Shown here: positions 20,874-32,186 of the stretch, in pieces
How positions within the stretch are numbered: the stretch's first letter is position 1
How the letters are laid out: the number at the start of each line of letters is the position of its first letter
Origin: Candolleomyces eurysporus
Taxonomy: Eukaryota; Basidiomycota; Agaricomycetes; Agaricales; Psathyrellaceae
Direction: 5' to 3'
NCBI GenBank assembly: GCA_027579435.1
Contig: JANBPK010001265.1
Span: 1-40,172 of the forward strand
DNA length: 40,172 nt
Made by a program: the position numbers and the translations under genes
Notes under the pieces: model-generated
Seen by the model: only the letters and a program-made list of their open reading frames with translations
The model's database searches: none
Told to the model about the DNA's origin: nothing

Positions 20874-23078
20874 ATGCTTTCTCTGCTATTTGGCAAAGTA
20901 CCCCCGAGAGATTCAAAGGAAACCGCAGTCGTTGATCCCCTTCCTCCTGCCCAACAACCAATATCCATCCCACACACCCTGTTTAGCCGGTTGCTGCGCC
21001 TGTCCTGCTTGAGATGCATTCTGGTGACAGGAAGTCTAACTTTGGCCTTTCAAGTCTACTGGTGGGGGACCTTCATACCGGGAATTGTTATTCTGAGCGG
21101 AACTATTTTACACCATCTACTGAGGTAAGTTTATTGCAGATTCCCCTGTGCCTTTTGCCTCGCTAATTCATCTGAAATCCTTTGAGCACATTTGGACCGT
21201 CGCAATTTGTACCCCTGTATGGCTGGATGGATATCCTCCTGATACTTGTGGAACTTGCCTGTGAGTGATAATCAGATGTCCTCTTGAATTTGAAAGGACC
21301 TTGACAGCATTGCAGTTAACAGTTGGTGCCTAAGTCTCTATCCGTATTCTGTCACAGGCCAGAGACGTGAAGCGATCGGGGTTTTTAGCACTTGGGTCTT
21401 AGTCATCTCGCTGAGTGCTTTATTGAGCATCAAAATCATTCAGCTGATCGATGCAAGGGGTAAAACGATCACTGACCGAGTGGACATTCTAAGGAATCGT
21501 TTTAATGAAGTTTATGGGGAACTGGAGCGACCAATGGGCTGGAAATACCCTTTTCAAGTGTTGCTTGGCAAGACGCTCTGGGAAAGGAAGTTTCCGTGCG
21601 TCCTTCATTCTGGGTCTCTTCGGTGTCAATGATTGAGCTAACACGAACACTAGAGGTGAACCGCTATGGATAGTTGTTTTTCGAGGTCTCTTAAGCCTCT
21701 TGGCGATATTGGGGATAGCAGTGTTCGGGATATTCGCGATTGTCTTGGAACCGATCACCGAGATGGGGGCGATACACACCAGAGAGGTACGAACCTCGAG
21801 TCCCAAGACCTCGAGTCCTATTACCTTGAATGTTGCTCTGGTGGGTATCACATTATCTTGAAGAAAATACTTTTAACCCTTCTTTTTCGCCTTAGGTGTG
21901 GCAAAACCATACGAACGCCAAAAAGCATCTTCGGGACACAGTCTCTGTTACGCCTCTGTGGACTAAGCTCGCCGTATTTGCCAGTGGCCCGCCGTGCGTC
22001 CTCGTGGATCTGGATTACCGTTACGGGGAAGCAACTACTCGCTTTATCCCAGTGGGCCTGGATTGGCAGGTGCAAGCTGTAATCTTCAACTGCCCACCGC
22101 GCATGGACAGCCACCAAAATTTGTCGGATTCATACACATTCTTCTCAGAGCGACCGCTTACTTGGCCAGACATCAAGGTCACCGTGAACTTCACAGAACT
22201 CTTGAACCCAACCGACCAACCCGGTGATCACGGAATCGAATATGACTCATTGAAGATTTATCTGGCACTCACAAACAAGATTGACGACGAAACTGCCTCA
22301 ACTCTCCTCATACCGGGAACCAATCTAGTGGGTGTCCCAGATTTAATGGTGCGACAACGTCTCAAGGTATCACACTTCTCAATGTTGGGCTTGTTCGACG
22401 TAAGTCTTCCTTGATTACGACACTAACAGTCTCTTAACGTGAAACTGACCATTGGATCGGAACTAATTCAAAAGATATACGATACCTTCTTGATCGCCAG
22501 AATGGCATATACGACTCCTGACCCTTTAGCAGCAATCAGCCCCGACTATCCAACCGGACCTAACGTCTCAACGTTCCGCATTGTATCTACGACCTTTTCA
22601 GGCGAATGGACCACTATACAAGATTATCGGACAAAATCGGTTATGGGTGGATTCGCTGAAGTCGGAGGCTTGGGCACTTTCTTGAGCATCGTCTTCGTCG
22701 TCCTGTTCGGAAACAGCCTTCTGGGGATAGTGTATCGTACGTCGTTCACTCTGATGCATGCCGGAATACGAGTACTGACTATTCGAAGGAACAAAGCTGC
22801 TTACACCCTTTGGCCTTGTTCATCGTCTTGATACTCCCAGAGAGAGGTTGTTTAAATCTTTCAGATCCGAACCCAGTGACGTCAGCGAGGAAGAAAAGCG
22901 TCAAATGCTCTTGAAATTTGTGTTTGACTTCGTCATAGACCTTGACGTTATCGCAGAAGAACCTCCAACGCAAAGGAAAGGTGGTGATATCGAACAAGGC
23001 AATGACAGATCGGTAGTTGCAAAGGCAGAGGGGCATGTCGTGAACTGCAAGGAGGCAGATGGGGGAGAGCATCACTGA
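20874..23078 (+). CDS. Multi-pass membrane protein, fungal family of unknown function
   Basis: Seven exons: 20874-21124, 21187-21260, 21316-21595, 21654-21840, 21896-22399, 22475-22736 and 22789-23078. They total 1848 nt (615 aa). N-terminal membrane segments include CILVTGSLTLAFQVYWW and GIVILSGTILHHLL; others are WVLVISLSALLSIKIIQLI and LLSLLAILGIAVFGIFAIVL. About 280 probably extracellular residues follow, with NHT, NLS, NFT and NVS glycosylation sequons. A last helix, LGTFLSIVFVVLFGNSLLGI, precedes an acidic cytosolic tail (DVSEEEKRQML ... EEPPTQRKGG). For intron 5 I prefer the 75-nt form (22400-22474) to a 30-nt alternative, because only it has a well-placed branch-like CTAAT. It looks like an Agaricomycete lineage-specific family; function unknown. 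Confidence 0.8.
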
Positions 23079-23335
23079 TTTCAAACGTCACGTTCCGGGT
23101 TATTCATGCCTCCTGGGACACAGGACAGACAGCAAGTCAGGGAGCACCCGGATGGACACGGTGTTGCATAAGGGGCTGAATGGGTGATGCAGAAAATTTG
23201 GATGCCAGCAGTGAAGTACATGTAGGGGCTTCAGATACCAATTGTAATACAACAGAACTGGATCTCTTTTTTAACTCATTGTGTGTGTTTTAGGAGGAAG
23301 ATCAACAGCAGCTCCACAGAGATGTCGCAAGTGTT

Positions 23336-24330
23336 TCTTGTACTGACGCAGGACATCGAACACTTCGTCGTCACTGCCAATGGATAACTAGTACCTCGCT
23401 GACAAGAAGATTGAGCTTCTGGATGCGGTGAAGACTTTGGACTTTGAGAAAAGAGATCGACGTCCTAACATGCTCAAATCTCCGAGTAAGCTCCCGCTCT
23501 ACTTCTCTGGTGCCCAAGCACGCTCTAATATAGTCCAATCAACCTGGATAAGAAGGTTGACGGTCGCATGCGGTACAATTGCTTGCTCACTTTCTATCGG
23601 AACAGATTCAGAATGCCAGCATCGCCCTCGTGCTTGCGGGAGATAACACAATGTATGTATTACGCTCTTTGAAAAGCTCTCCGCCTCCGCCTCCTCCCTG
23701 ATGGTACCAGGTCATCGGCCTTGCTGTCTCTGCGTCCCACCTGGGAAAGTACAAGAAAGGGCAAGCCGGCGCGTATCATCAATGCGATACCTTTACATTC
23801 GCATTGGCTGATGACCTTCCGGAGTAGCAAAAGCGCGGCAGCTCGAGCAGAAGGAAAAGGAACTACGACATGCCCTGGCTCAGCTCCAGACTGACATCGA
23901 CAGCCTCAGGCCCGACATCGCTCTGATATGCGAAAGGCTTGTGCTCTTTGGCGAAATTGGGGCTTCCGTAAGTTCCTCGTCCCTGTCGAGCGCCAAACGA
24001 TCGCAGATTGAAGAATTGGGAAACGATCCTACCAATTCAATCGACCCTGAAAAGGCGGCTGAGGTGCGATTACAAACTAAGTCTATTCCGAGGGGTTGAA
24101 GAAGTGTGCTGTTAAATTCGCTGCAGGTGTTCAAATATTCATCGCCCAGGTTCGGGTTCCGAGAGACACCTGCACTCCGACTAGGCCAGGAGACGTACAC
24201 GGTCGAGCTCGAAAATGCGCTGGTGAGGAATGAATGCCTAGCGCTTCGTGCCCCAATTGGTCGCTTGCGGCATTCTTCTAGTAAAATTTCATTCTTCTTT
24301 GTCCGGGTCTCCCTACGTTCACTTGACACA
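23336..24330 (+). pseudogene. Coiled-coil protein gene, frame broken
   Basis: Exon-like blocks follow one another with good splice signals: LADKKIELLDAVKTLDFEKR (about 23402-23460), IQNASIALVLAGDNTM (23608-23654), then VIGLAVSASHLGKYKKGQAG with TFTFALADDLPE (23710-23827). Next are KARQLEQKEKELRHALAQLQ and DIALICERLVLFGEIG (23830-23970), and VFKYSSPRFGFRE after an intron ending at about 24126. Heptad-like charged repeats predict a coiled coil. After DDLPE a TAG appears; one extra base (GAGG for GAG at 23824-23826) would restore the frame, so either decay or a base-calling error explains it. No family recognised. Confidence 0.45.
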
Positions 24331-24434
24331 TCGAGGACTAATCAATAGCATAATCGACACTCGACCGCTGGTACATATTGAATTTGAGGACGGTGGCCGT
24401 TCTGTCTTCTCTCACTCATCCCGTCGTCCGCAAT

Positions 24435-25338
24435 ATGGCGTCTCTGAGCTGTTTGATTTGCTTGGAATCGCATCCCGTTTGTGAATGTGTTTTCTTCGAC
24501 GTCTGCGGTAAGTACTTTGTTGATATCCTTCGGCTCAACGTTGTGAGGGGCTGACCTTCCTCATCTACAGGCCATGCGTACTGTAAGCAATCCGTTGACA
24601 CCATGATGCGGCACGCAGAGCGTTCAAGACGGCCTCGCGCTAAGGCATCCTTGGCATGCCCCACTTGCCGTGCCACTGTTTTCGAGGAAAATATCAGGTC
24701 CTTGACGCACGCCGAGCCGAAGGTGGTGTCGGAGCACTTGGTGAAAGCCTTCGACGAAATGAACACATCCATGCCTCCGGACACGGTCAAGCAAGAGATG
24801 AAAATGTTGGAGGACGCAATCGTGCAGTTTATGGTCTCAGATGATTCCGAAATGGCGGTCAGTCTTTCTCGTGAAGAATGCTCTTACAGGGAGGCTCAAC
24901 TGCCGACAGATCAGACTTGTCGAATCGTTAGAGGGGTTTGAGAGACGTGCCCACGCTAGTTACATCCAGAGTGAGCTGCGGAATAAGAGGACGAGGAGGG
25001 CTTTGAAGGAAAAACGCATGCTCGAGGCTCAAGTGACTAGATTAACGGCGCAAATCCAGGAAGAACGCGAGGAGGCAAGCCGATACCAGCTCGAGATTGA
25101 GAGGACAAAGCAGGAGATCAAGGATCTCCAGGAGGAAGAAGCTCGCGCCATTCAGCAGCGCAAGGCCAGCAAGGCGAAGATGTTCGAAAGGCAGAAGCTC
25201 AGAGACGAGAGACGCAACGAGAGACGCAAGAAGCTCATGGCAGATTTGAAGCGAGACGAAGAGCTCCATAAATTCGATAGGCAGATGACTCTGCACAGTC
25301 ATTTCATGTATACCTGGCAAGAAGAGGAAGATTTTTAG
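24435..25338 (+). CDS. RING-finger protein with C-terminal coiled coil
   Basis: Three exons: 24435-24507, 24571-24857 and 24910-25338; introns 63 and 52 nt; 262 aa. The RING is split by intron 1: CLICLESHPVCECVFFDVCG joins HAYCKQ, and LACPTCRATVF closes it (C-x2-C ... C-GH-x2-C ... C-P-x-C). This is a likely E3 ubiquitin-ligase zinc domain. A basic loop (RHAERSRRPRAKAS) lies inside the RING. The C-terminal half is a long charged coiled coil (LEAQVTRLTAQIQEEREE, LQEEEARAIQQRKASK, RDERRNERRKKLMADLK). I chose acceptor 24909 for intron 2 because it keeps the frame and gives a normal 52-nt intron. The partner and substrate are unknown. Confidence 0.85.
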
Positions 25339-25469
25339 TGTACTTTGACTTTTACCGTATGTTCAATGATGATGGCTCGGGTATGAGCAGTGGGGGTGGC
25401 TGTGCTACTACGCAGTAGCTCTGACGTGGGACCCGAATTGGCAAGGGTTCAAGCTGGTTGCCCTCCGCG

Positions 25470-28079
25470 ATGACGGGCTTTGCTGCCATTCCACTGGCCC
25501 ATGAAGAGGGCAGCGATCCCAATGCTGCCCGGAAATTTAGAGGAGCACCGAGAATCCTAGGNCCCCCGCTGGGCCAACCTCCCGACGCTCACCATCGGCT
25601 TGCTGGGCGTCCAGATCTTCTGGAGCGTAGAAATGTCCTATGGTAGGTCTTCGTCTGCCTTGCAGCGGGGCTGCGCTAATGCTCCACAGCGTCGCCGTAT
25701 CTGCTGTCTCTCGGCCTCAGCAAGTCCAGCATGGCTATCGTATTTGTGGCAGGACCACTCTCCGGACTCATCATGCAGCCGTTAATTGGTATTCCAACTC
25801 TCTCGTGCCCACCACAGCCATCTCAACGCTTATTCAGGCATCCTGGCCGACAATTCCACCTCTCGTTTCGGTCGTAGAAGACCTTACATGCTCACTGGCA
25901 CCGTAATATGCATGCTTGCCATGCTCCTTCTCGGTTTTACACGTCCTGTTGCTTCAATATTCACCTCCAATGGATCCAACGCGGTATGTTTTGCCCGCAC
26001 ACCGTTCCATTCTCGCGTTAACATCGTCCAGAATGGCATCCTCACCATTTGGCTCGCCATCTTAGCCATATACCTCATCGACTTTGGCATTAACGCAGGT
26101 GATGATCATCTCCTTCCCTTGCGACCAAATTGTAATATCGACTCCAGTGCAGGCCGTGGACAGAGCTCTTCTTGTGGATACACTTNCCCCCAGCAGACCA
26201 AGCCTCCGGAAATGCATGGGCCGCCCGCATGCTAGGAGTGGGCAGTGTGGTCGGGTTCTTCGTGTTCGTATCTTTCTTGGCATCATCCGCTCTCCAGCTA
26301 ACAGTAATGGCAGTGGCAATATCGACCTCACCCGTATCTTCCCCTTCTTGGGCAGCACCCAGCTCGAGGTTTTGTCGGTCGTTGTTTCGTTACTGCTCCT
26401 TGCAGGACATATTGCCATGGCCTTTCTCGTCAAAGAACGAATTCTTCTCAAGTCGGATAGCCCTTCCAAGTCGGTCGCCTTGCTCATCTCGTTTTGAGAC
26501 ATTTATTGAACCAGCTCGCAGCAAAACCACCAAGCCTAATGCATTTATCAAAGAATTGAAGGAAATTTGGTCAAACATACTAACTCTTCCATGGGTCATC
26601 CGCCAAATTGTACGTATTACTCTTCTCAATTGATAGTGTCATGAGCTGAGTGATATTTCCAGTGCCTAATCCAGTTTTTGTGCGTATCAGCTCTCCATTC
26701 TGGAGAAACAACCTAACTGGCATTCAAGTGCTTGGATCGCGTGGTTTCCCGTACTGTTTTACTCTACCCTCTATGTTGGCGATCTTCACAAGCAGGTCAG
26801 CCCACTCCCCACCACAGACGAAGCGCGGGCCTCTCTAGATGCGGAAGCTACAAGACTTGGCTCTCGTGCTCTGTTCTTCTCGTCCGTCGTGGCCCTCGCG
26901 GCCAACATCCTCCTACCGTCTTTCGTCCCCGAGGCAAAGTCCGGCAAGGAGGATGAGAGTACGAGTGGGTTCTGGAAGCGAATCTGCAAGGTGCCGACAG
27001 TCCTCCAAATCCACCTTGCAACACTTTGGGCTGCGAGTCACGTTATTTTCGCTGGGTGTATGTTTGCAACATTGTGAGTATCATTGTTACCTCGTCGTAC
27101 GAGTGCGTGGCTCAAAGGGATGCAGTTTCGTTCACTCTGTCTGGGGAGCCACAATTTTGATCACTATAACTGGCTTTTCTTGGGCAATAACTCAATGGGC
27201 TCCGTTTTCATTGGTGAGCACGTTTTTTATCTTTGTAAACACTCGTCGCTCAGACATCCCAGCTGGCAGAGGCTATTCTGACAGAGCCAGGCCCAGCCAC
27301 GGCGGATGACGGTGGTTCAATCCGTCTCGCAGATACACGTACCAACCGTTCAGCAAGAGACGCTGAAAGCGAACGATTCCTCCAGGATTCAGACTCGGAC
27401 GAAGAGGACGAGGAAGATGAAGACGTCAAGAAAGCTCGTCAAAATTTGCTAGGCAACTCGGGCGCACAAGTCAGTAGCGCTAATATACACGAGACCCACC
27501 AATCAGACGACGACTACGAGATGGTCGACAACCAACGATCTGCGCGAAGAGCCCACAATATTGACGACGACGACTTCGACCCTGACCAACGCAGTGGAGG
27601 TGGCCTAAGTGCGAAGGCTGGAATCATCCTCGTAGGTTGTGCTCGTCTTCCTCCGGAATATCACTAACCATCCTAAAGGGGATCCACAATGTCTTTATCG
27701 TTGTTCCGCAATTCCTAGTGACCGGCTTATCGTCAATCGTTTTCGCTATCTTCGATCCCCGGACAAGCGTCACCCCCAGCCACCCTCTAGTCAATGGAAC
27801 TGCCGCCGCGGGTCCTACTTCTACTTTGAAAAACGCGACAGATGCGCTGGAAAACACGATCCTTAGACGATCCGACGCGTTTCTCGACCTCAGTCCTCGA
27901 GAAAGTGCCGATCTCAAACCAGGGCAATCGAGCTCGATAGTGTATATCTTTAGGTTAGTTCCTCATAACCTCTTGATCTACGTGCAGATGCTGATCCCCT
28001 CTCAAGATTCGGTGGCTTCACGGCGATGATTGCGTTTGTGTTGTGCTGGAGGTTGGCCCGAGCTTTACGACATAGATAG
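25470..28079 (+). CDS. SLC45/GPH-type sucrose (alpha-glucoside) transporter
   Basis: Thirteen exons: 25470-25642, 25690-25788, 25838-25983, 26032-26098, 26148-26263, 26314-26469, 26522-26609, 26663-26679, 26729-27073, 27126-27213, 27263-27631, 27679-27953 and 28007-28079. After deleting the two Ns (25562, 26186) they total 2010 nt (669 aa). Family landmarks are GVQIFWSVEMSYASPYLLSL, GPLSGLIMQPLIGILADN with FGRRRPY, INAVQAVDRALLVDTLPP, QFFAWIAWFPVLFYSTLYVG and TGFSWAITQWAPFSLLAEAI. These fit plant SUT, fission-yeast Sut1 and animal SLC45 H+/sugar symporters. An unusually long acidic loop (about residues 430-540: DSDSDEEDEEDEDVKKAR, DDDYEMVDNQRSARR, NIDDDDFDPDQ) lies before the last helices and may be regulatory. 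It should act at the plasma membrane in sucrose or maltose uptake; the substrate is inferred. Confidence 0.9.
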
Positions 28080-28266
28080 TAACGTATCTGTAGATTTTTG
28101 TATCAGTATTATTATCATTATCTCTGCATTTCGCGTGCACCTTCCATTATGACTTCATTGATCGCGGCTCGGAGCACATGCACCATGAGTCTATTAGGGT
28201 CCAGTTTGCAAGCTTAACCACGAACCACCACAGTCTACTACCAACCAGCATCCAACCTCCTGAACC

Positions 28267-29942
28267 ATGAACCTCGCTGCTGTCGTTCCTCTCTCCCAGA
28301 AGGCTGCATACCTGCGGACTCTCCCTGCCATTCGAGACCGATGTGGCAAGGTATACGAACTGGCTACCCAGGGGAAGCTGCAGTACTTTGATTATCATCC
28401 TGAGAACGAGGCGTTGGCTATCGATCTGTGCATTGAGATTATGAAGGTACTCAACCCGTTCTGAATTAGCGGTCTAGTGTTCTGACCAGGGTATGATCTA
28501 GAGAAACTACGGCGCGGAGAACTTTGTGTCAAAGGTACATGAAGGATGAGCTATTCCTCTCGACACGTCCTAATAGCACCACCACCAGATCCCACCTCAT
28601 GGTCGATGGAGGCACCTGGATGCAGGGGCTCCTCGCGTTCAGGATCTGTTGCAAACGTGGTCATCCGGACCCAACGCAATTGACATCAAGGAGCAGGGTC
28701 GTCGGGCGATTGATCTGTTCATCGTCTCGGTTCTTCTCGATGCGGGTGCCGGGAACGTTTGGAAGTACGAGGAGAAGGAGACTGGCAAGACCTTTGCGCG
28801 TAGTGAAGGGCTCGGAGTGGCTAGCTTTAGGATGTTTGAGAGCGGCTTCTTCTCCAGTGTGGCAGATCAGCCTTACCGTGTNGATGGTATGTCATTTCTA
28901 TCCTCGCGAAGAATCGCACTGAAATCTACATAGCGGATGGCTTGGCGAAAGTAACATCTCAGAGAGTCAGCGACGTAATGCAAGTCAGCTCAGAGAACCC
29001 AATGGTCGGTGTTGACGGTCGGACTGCCTTGCTCTCGAAACTCGGAGAGGCCCTTAAGGCCCATCCTGAGTACTTTGGCAAGGACGGGAGACCAGGAAAT
29101 ATTATAGGTAATTTATCTTCAACGACTCACCTCAATCTGCGTTTTTAATCCTCAACATCACAGACTTCCTGCAGAATGAAGTGAAAGGATCGGTGCTTCC
29201 ACTAGCTGCTCTCTGGCATGTCCTTATCGACGGTTTGTCCACCATCTGGCCTTCGAGGATAGTCTTGGCAGACCTTCCCTTGGGAGACGTCTGGCCATCT
29301 CCCGCACTCTCCGCAGCAGCAGATGGTATGCAAAATACATGTTCATCGCTGTTGATCAAGCATTCATCCTTCCTCTCAATAGGAAAGCTGGAAGAGAGCG
29401 AAGACCTCGTCCCCTTCCACAAGCTGACGCAATGGCTCACCTATAGTTTGATGGAAGTCTTCCAGAAGGTTTTGAAGTGGGAGATTGCTGGAGTTGAAGA
29501 CATGACTGGCTTGCCCGAATATCGAAACGGTATAGTGGATCCAATAATTCAGAGAGTATTCGCTCAGTTCGGTCGATCTAGGTGGGCTCTTGGTCGACCT
29601 CAGAGTTTTGACCTTGAAGGATGGGGCGTTGCCCACCGATCCCAAGTCGGGTTTGCCTCACGCTAAGCCATCGCACCCTGCGATCGTTGAGTGGAGAGCG
29701 ATGACTGTCATCGAGTTGTAAGGACGCACTTGCCCTTACGTTGTTCGTCGACTGATCCTCCCCGCAGAGATCGCATCGCAGCTGGGATCAGGAAGGCTCT
29801 GAATCTGACAGAACAGCAGCTGTCGCTGGCTCAGATCCTAGAGAGTGCGACGTGGACAGGTGGTAGAGAAATAGCGAAACAGAAGAGGCCTCAAACAGGC
29901 GGTCCACCAATCGAAATTGATAGCGACGGAACTGTGTTCTGA
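28267..29942 (+). CDS. URC4: URC4/DUF1688 uracil catabolism protein
   Basis: Eight exons: 28267-28446, 28502-28534, 28589-28886, 28934-29107, 29164-29325, 29383-29529, 29582-29717 and 29768-29942. They total 1305 nt (434 aa). DUF1688 landmarks occur in order: RDRCGKVYELATQGKLQYFD, IPPHGRWRHLDAGAPRV, LFIVSVLLDAGAGNVWKYEE, SEGLGVASFRMFESGFFS, NPMVGVDGRTALLSKL and the end ALNLTEQQLSLAQILESATW with GGPPIEIDSDGTVF. In Lachancea kluyveri URC4 is needed for the URC route of uracil degradation, where its biochemical step is not settled. The N at 28882 sits in frame (GTN) and needs no correction. No other pyrimidine-catabolism gene was seen in this window. It converges tail to tail with AP-1 mu. Confidence 0.93.
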
Positions 29943-30039
29943 GCTGCCGGCGGTCTTGTCTTTCCTAGTCTACTTAATTCCAACTCTCAAGGGATTCAAT
30001 GTGGTATGAAATTGCGGAAAAGTAAACGGAGCACATTGG

Positions 30040-31663
30040 CTATATTGGATTGATTGGTGCACTCCCTTTCTCCAGCGCTGTCCGTAAGCTAGATTTACCG
30101 GTGAGCAAGGGCCGACAGTATATAAGAGTGAGCGCACCTATAATCGTCCCCGTTTTGCGTGATGTATCGTACCCATGGAAGCGCCTGATATCCGCTCTTC
30201 TCGACGATTTTGAGATATCGCACCTGGATTCCAGACACAGTGAAATACGGGATTTCAAATTTGACGGTGATAGGTGCTCGCTTATCCATTTCGGTTTCTG
30301 AATAAAATGAATTAGTTGAAGGAAACTATTCCGTAGATGTCACTCGACGTACCACTTTTGACACTGGGAAGGCCGAAGTGAGCCCTCATGAGGAATTCTC
30401 TGCTACCACCCAATTGCTTGATCTTCCATACAAAGGCAGATTTATCAGGAACATATTGCACGCTACCGGTTGCAGCCTGTAGAAAGTGAGTATGTCTTCA
30501 GGATGAATGAGAGGACGACTTACCCTGAACTTGGGACTGTCAGCGTCATCAGGTACGGGCACGTAGATCTCAACGTTGTTCGCTGTGCTCCTGCGTTTGA
30601 ACTGAGCTTTCACCTTCACCATGTATTCCACCCGACTGCCCTTGTAACTTTCGATCGCCGCTTCTACCCATATTAGTGGCTTGACAGGCGTCGACAACCG
30701 GTAAGACATGAGCTCGAATTCGCCGTCTGGTGGAATGAAGGATATTGTCCGGTCGTTCTCGAAGCGCGATAACCGAACGCATTGATGGAATTTGACGTCC
30801 TCCATCTCGATGGCCTTNCCCCCGTGCAGCTATGATGACCTCGAGAGTCAGTACCCTGCTATTGCTTTAAAAGGATAGACTTACTCCGACCGGTGCTCTC
30901 GAACATGACCTTGTCGTTGAGTCCCAGCCTCAACTCTGGCATTCCAGACAGATAACATTTCATCTTGACAGCGCCGAGGATTTCTGAGCGAACGACGTTG
31001 CCATTGGCGTTCACCTAGTTTCTGGATGAGAGAGAGCGAGATGCTGGTAGGATGGATGATCGCGTACCAGCATGTTGACGCTTTCGATAACGTCCAGGAA
31101 AACTTCGTTCTTGCGGTATCGGATGCCCTCCGTCCGCCAGGATACCGCGTTGGTGACAGCCATCGGTGGTCGGACCTGGACTTCGAGTTTGTGAGACTCT
31201 TGAGTGATATACTCCTGGAGGATCTTGCTCTCGGTGGTCTGAGGGTATCCAAAGTCCATCATCTCGTCCATGAGTTCGTAGATGATAACAAAGTTGTCCC
31301 GTATACTTTCTTCTTCGAGCTCCTTGAAGTATTCAACCAAGACTTGGACGAGGCGATGAAGAAAGATGATGATCTCCGAGGCATTGCTGTTGCGTTTGGA
31401 AAGGGCCAGGACTGTGAAGGGGGTGAGCTGGGGGGCAAATAGTGGACATTTTTTCGACACGAACGATAAAGATTGGAATGGCGGATATGCATGTAGTTGA
31501 CGCCCTGGTTGGAGAAACAGGGCGTTACTTGCTGACCCTCCTCCTCGATGTCGAGCACCAGGGGCAGAAAGCGCTCGACATAGGATGTGGGCACATCGTC
31601 GCGATACGAGCGCTGGATGAGAGGCTTTCCCTTAAGGTCAAGAATGGCGATAAGGCTGGCCAT
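30040..31663 (-). CDS. APM1: AP-1 clathrin adaptor medium subunit (mu-1)
   Basis: Seven exons: 31663-31465, 31411-31068, 31014-30885, 30829-30524, 30476-30353, 30297-30138 and 30088-30040. With the N at 30818 deleted they total 1311 nt (436 aa), the family length. The N-terminal longin part begins MASLIAILDLKGKPLIQRSY. The mu-homology domain has GIRYRKNEVFLDVIESVNML, KFHQCVRLSRFENDRTISFI with PPDGEFELM, LIWVEA, and the closing VKFEIPYFTVSGIQVRYLKI and EKSGYQALPWVRYIT. It ends NGDDYSLRTALEKG. It recognises YxxPhi sorting signals in trans-Golgi/endosome AP-1 coats. The C-terminal exon was chosen because it restores the DDYSLRT ending. It diverges from gene A with only 122 bases between starts. 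Confidence 0.95.
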
Positions 31664-31785
31664 CGTCGTCGTCGTTGTCAAAGCTGCAGTCCGCGACGAC
31701 GACTGTTATCGGCATCACGTGCCAACCGCGCTCCTTAAAGCCCGGCGTTAATCAAGGATTTCATTAAGTTCGACCCAACCACGAC
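31664..31785. promoter_or_regulatory. Compact bidirectional promoter (AP-1 mu / gene A)
   Basis: 122 bases lie between the divergent starts of AP-1 mu and the family A gene. The AP-1 side has an ACG run immediately before its ATG. The last 14 bases before the gene A ATG (GACCCAACCACGAC) are also present before the second A copy at 38981, so the duplicated unit includes only the very end of this promoter. Confidence 0.5.
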
Positions 31786-32186
31786 ATGCCACCCAAACGT
31801 TCATTTGAAGACGTTGATGACCTTATCGAAGGCGTGGCCCTTCAGGGGGACTGGATTGATATACTGGTCAAGACACCAGACCTCGCTGTGATCCTCGCCC
31901 ATATCGCCCAGAAGGCTGGGATAACCGACAGGCAAATCAAACGGAGCCGGTACACCCTCCCTCGTTCCCGCGGGCGACTTGGGAAGACATTGCTGGGAAG
32001 CATGGGCTCCCTGCCTCGCCCCAGCTCCTCGAATATGGGGAAACGGTCTCGCCGCCTGCCTGTTTCCTGCCTCCATCTCTCCTTAAAGCAATGTTTCAAG
32101 CTGGGTGGCGAGCCATGGACGTGTACCAAGAAAGAGTTCATCAAGACCGTGAAGCCGCAAAAATCAAGCTTTTGGAACCGGTGGGT
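31772..32186 (+). repeat. Duplicated segment, copy 1 (exon 1 of family A)
   Basis: About 415 bases almost identical to 38967-39382. The match starts 14 bases before the ATG and fades just inside intron 1. The few substitutions include Glu/Asp and Val/Ile changes. The copies lie about 7.2 kb apart in the same orientation. Confidence 0.9.

Noticed and set aside
23880..24329. A 149-codon minus-strand frame
   Set aside because: It is antisense to the coiled-coil exon blocks that have consistent splice sites; the minus frame has no recognisable feature.
31026..31442. A 138-codon + strand frame
   Set aside because: It is fully antisense to the conserved AP-1 mu exon 2.
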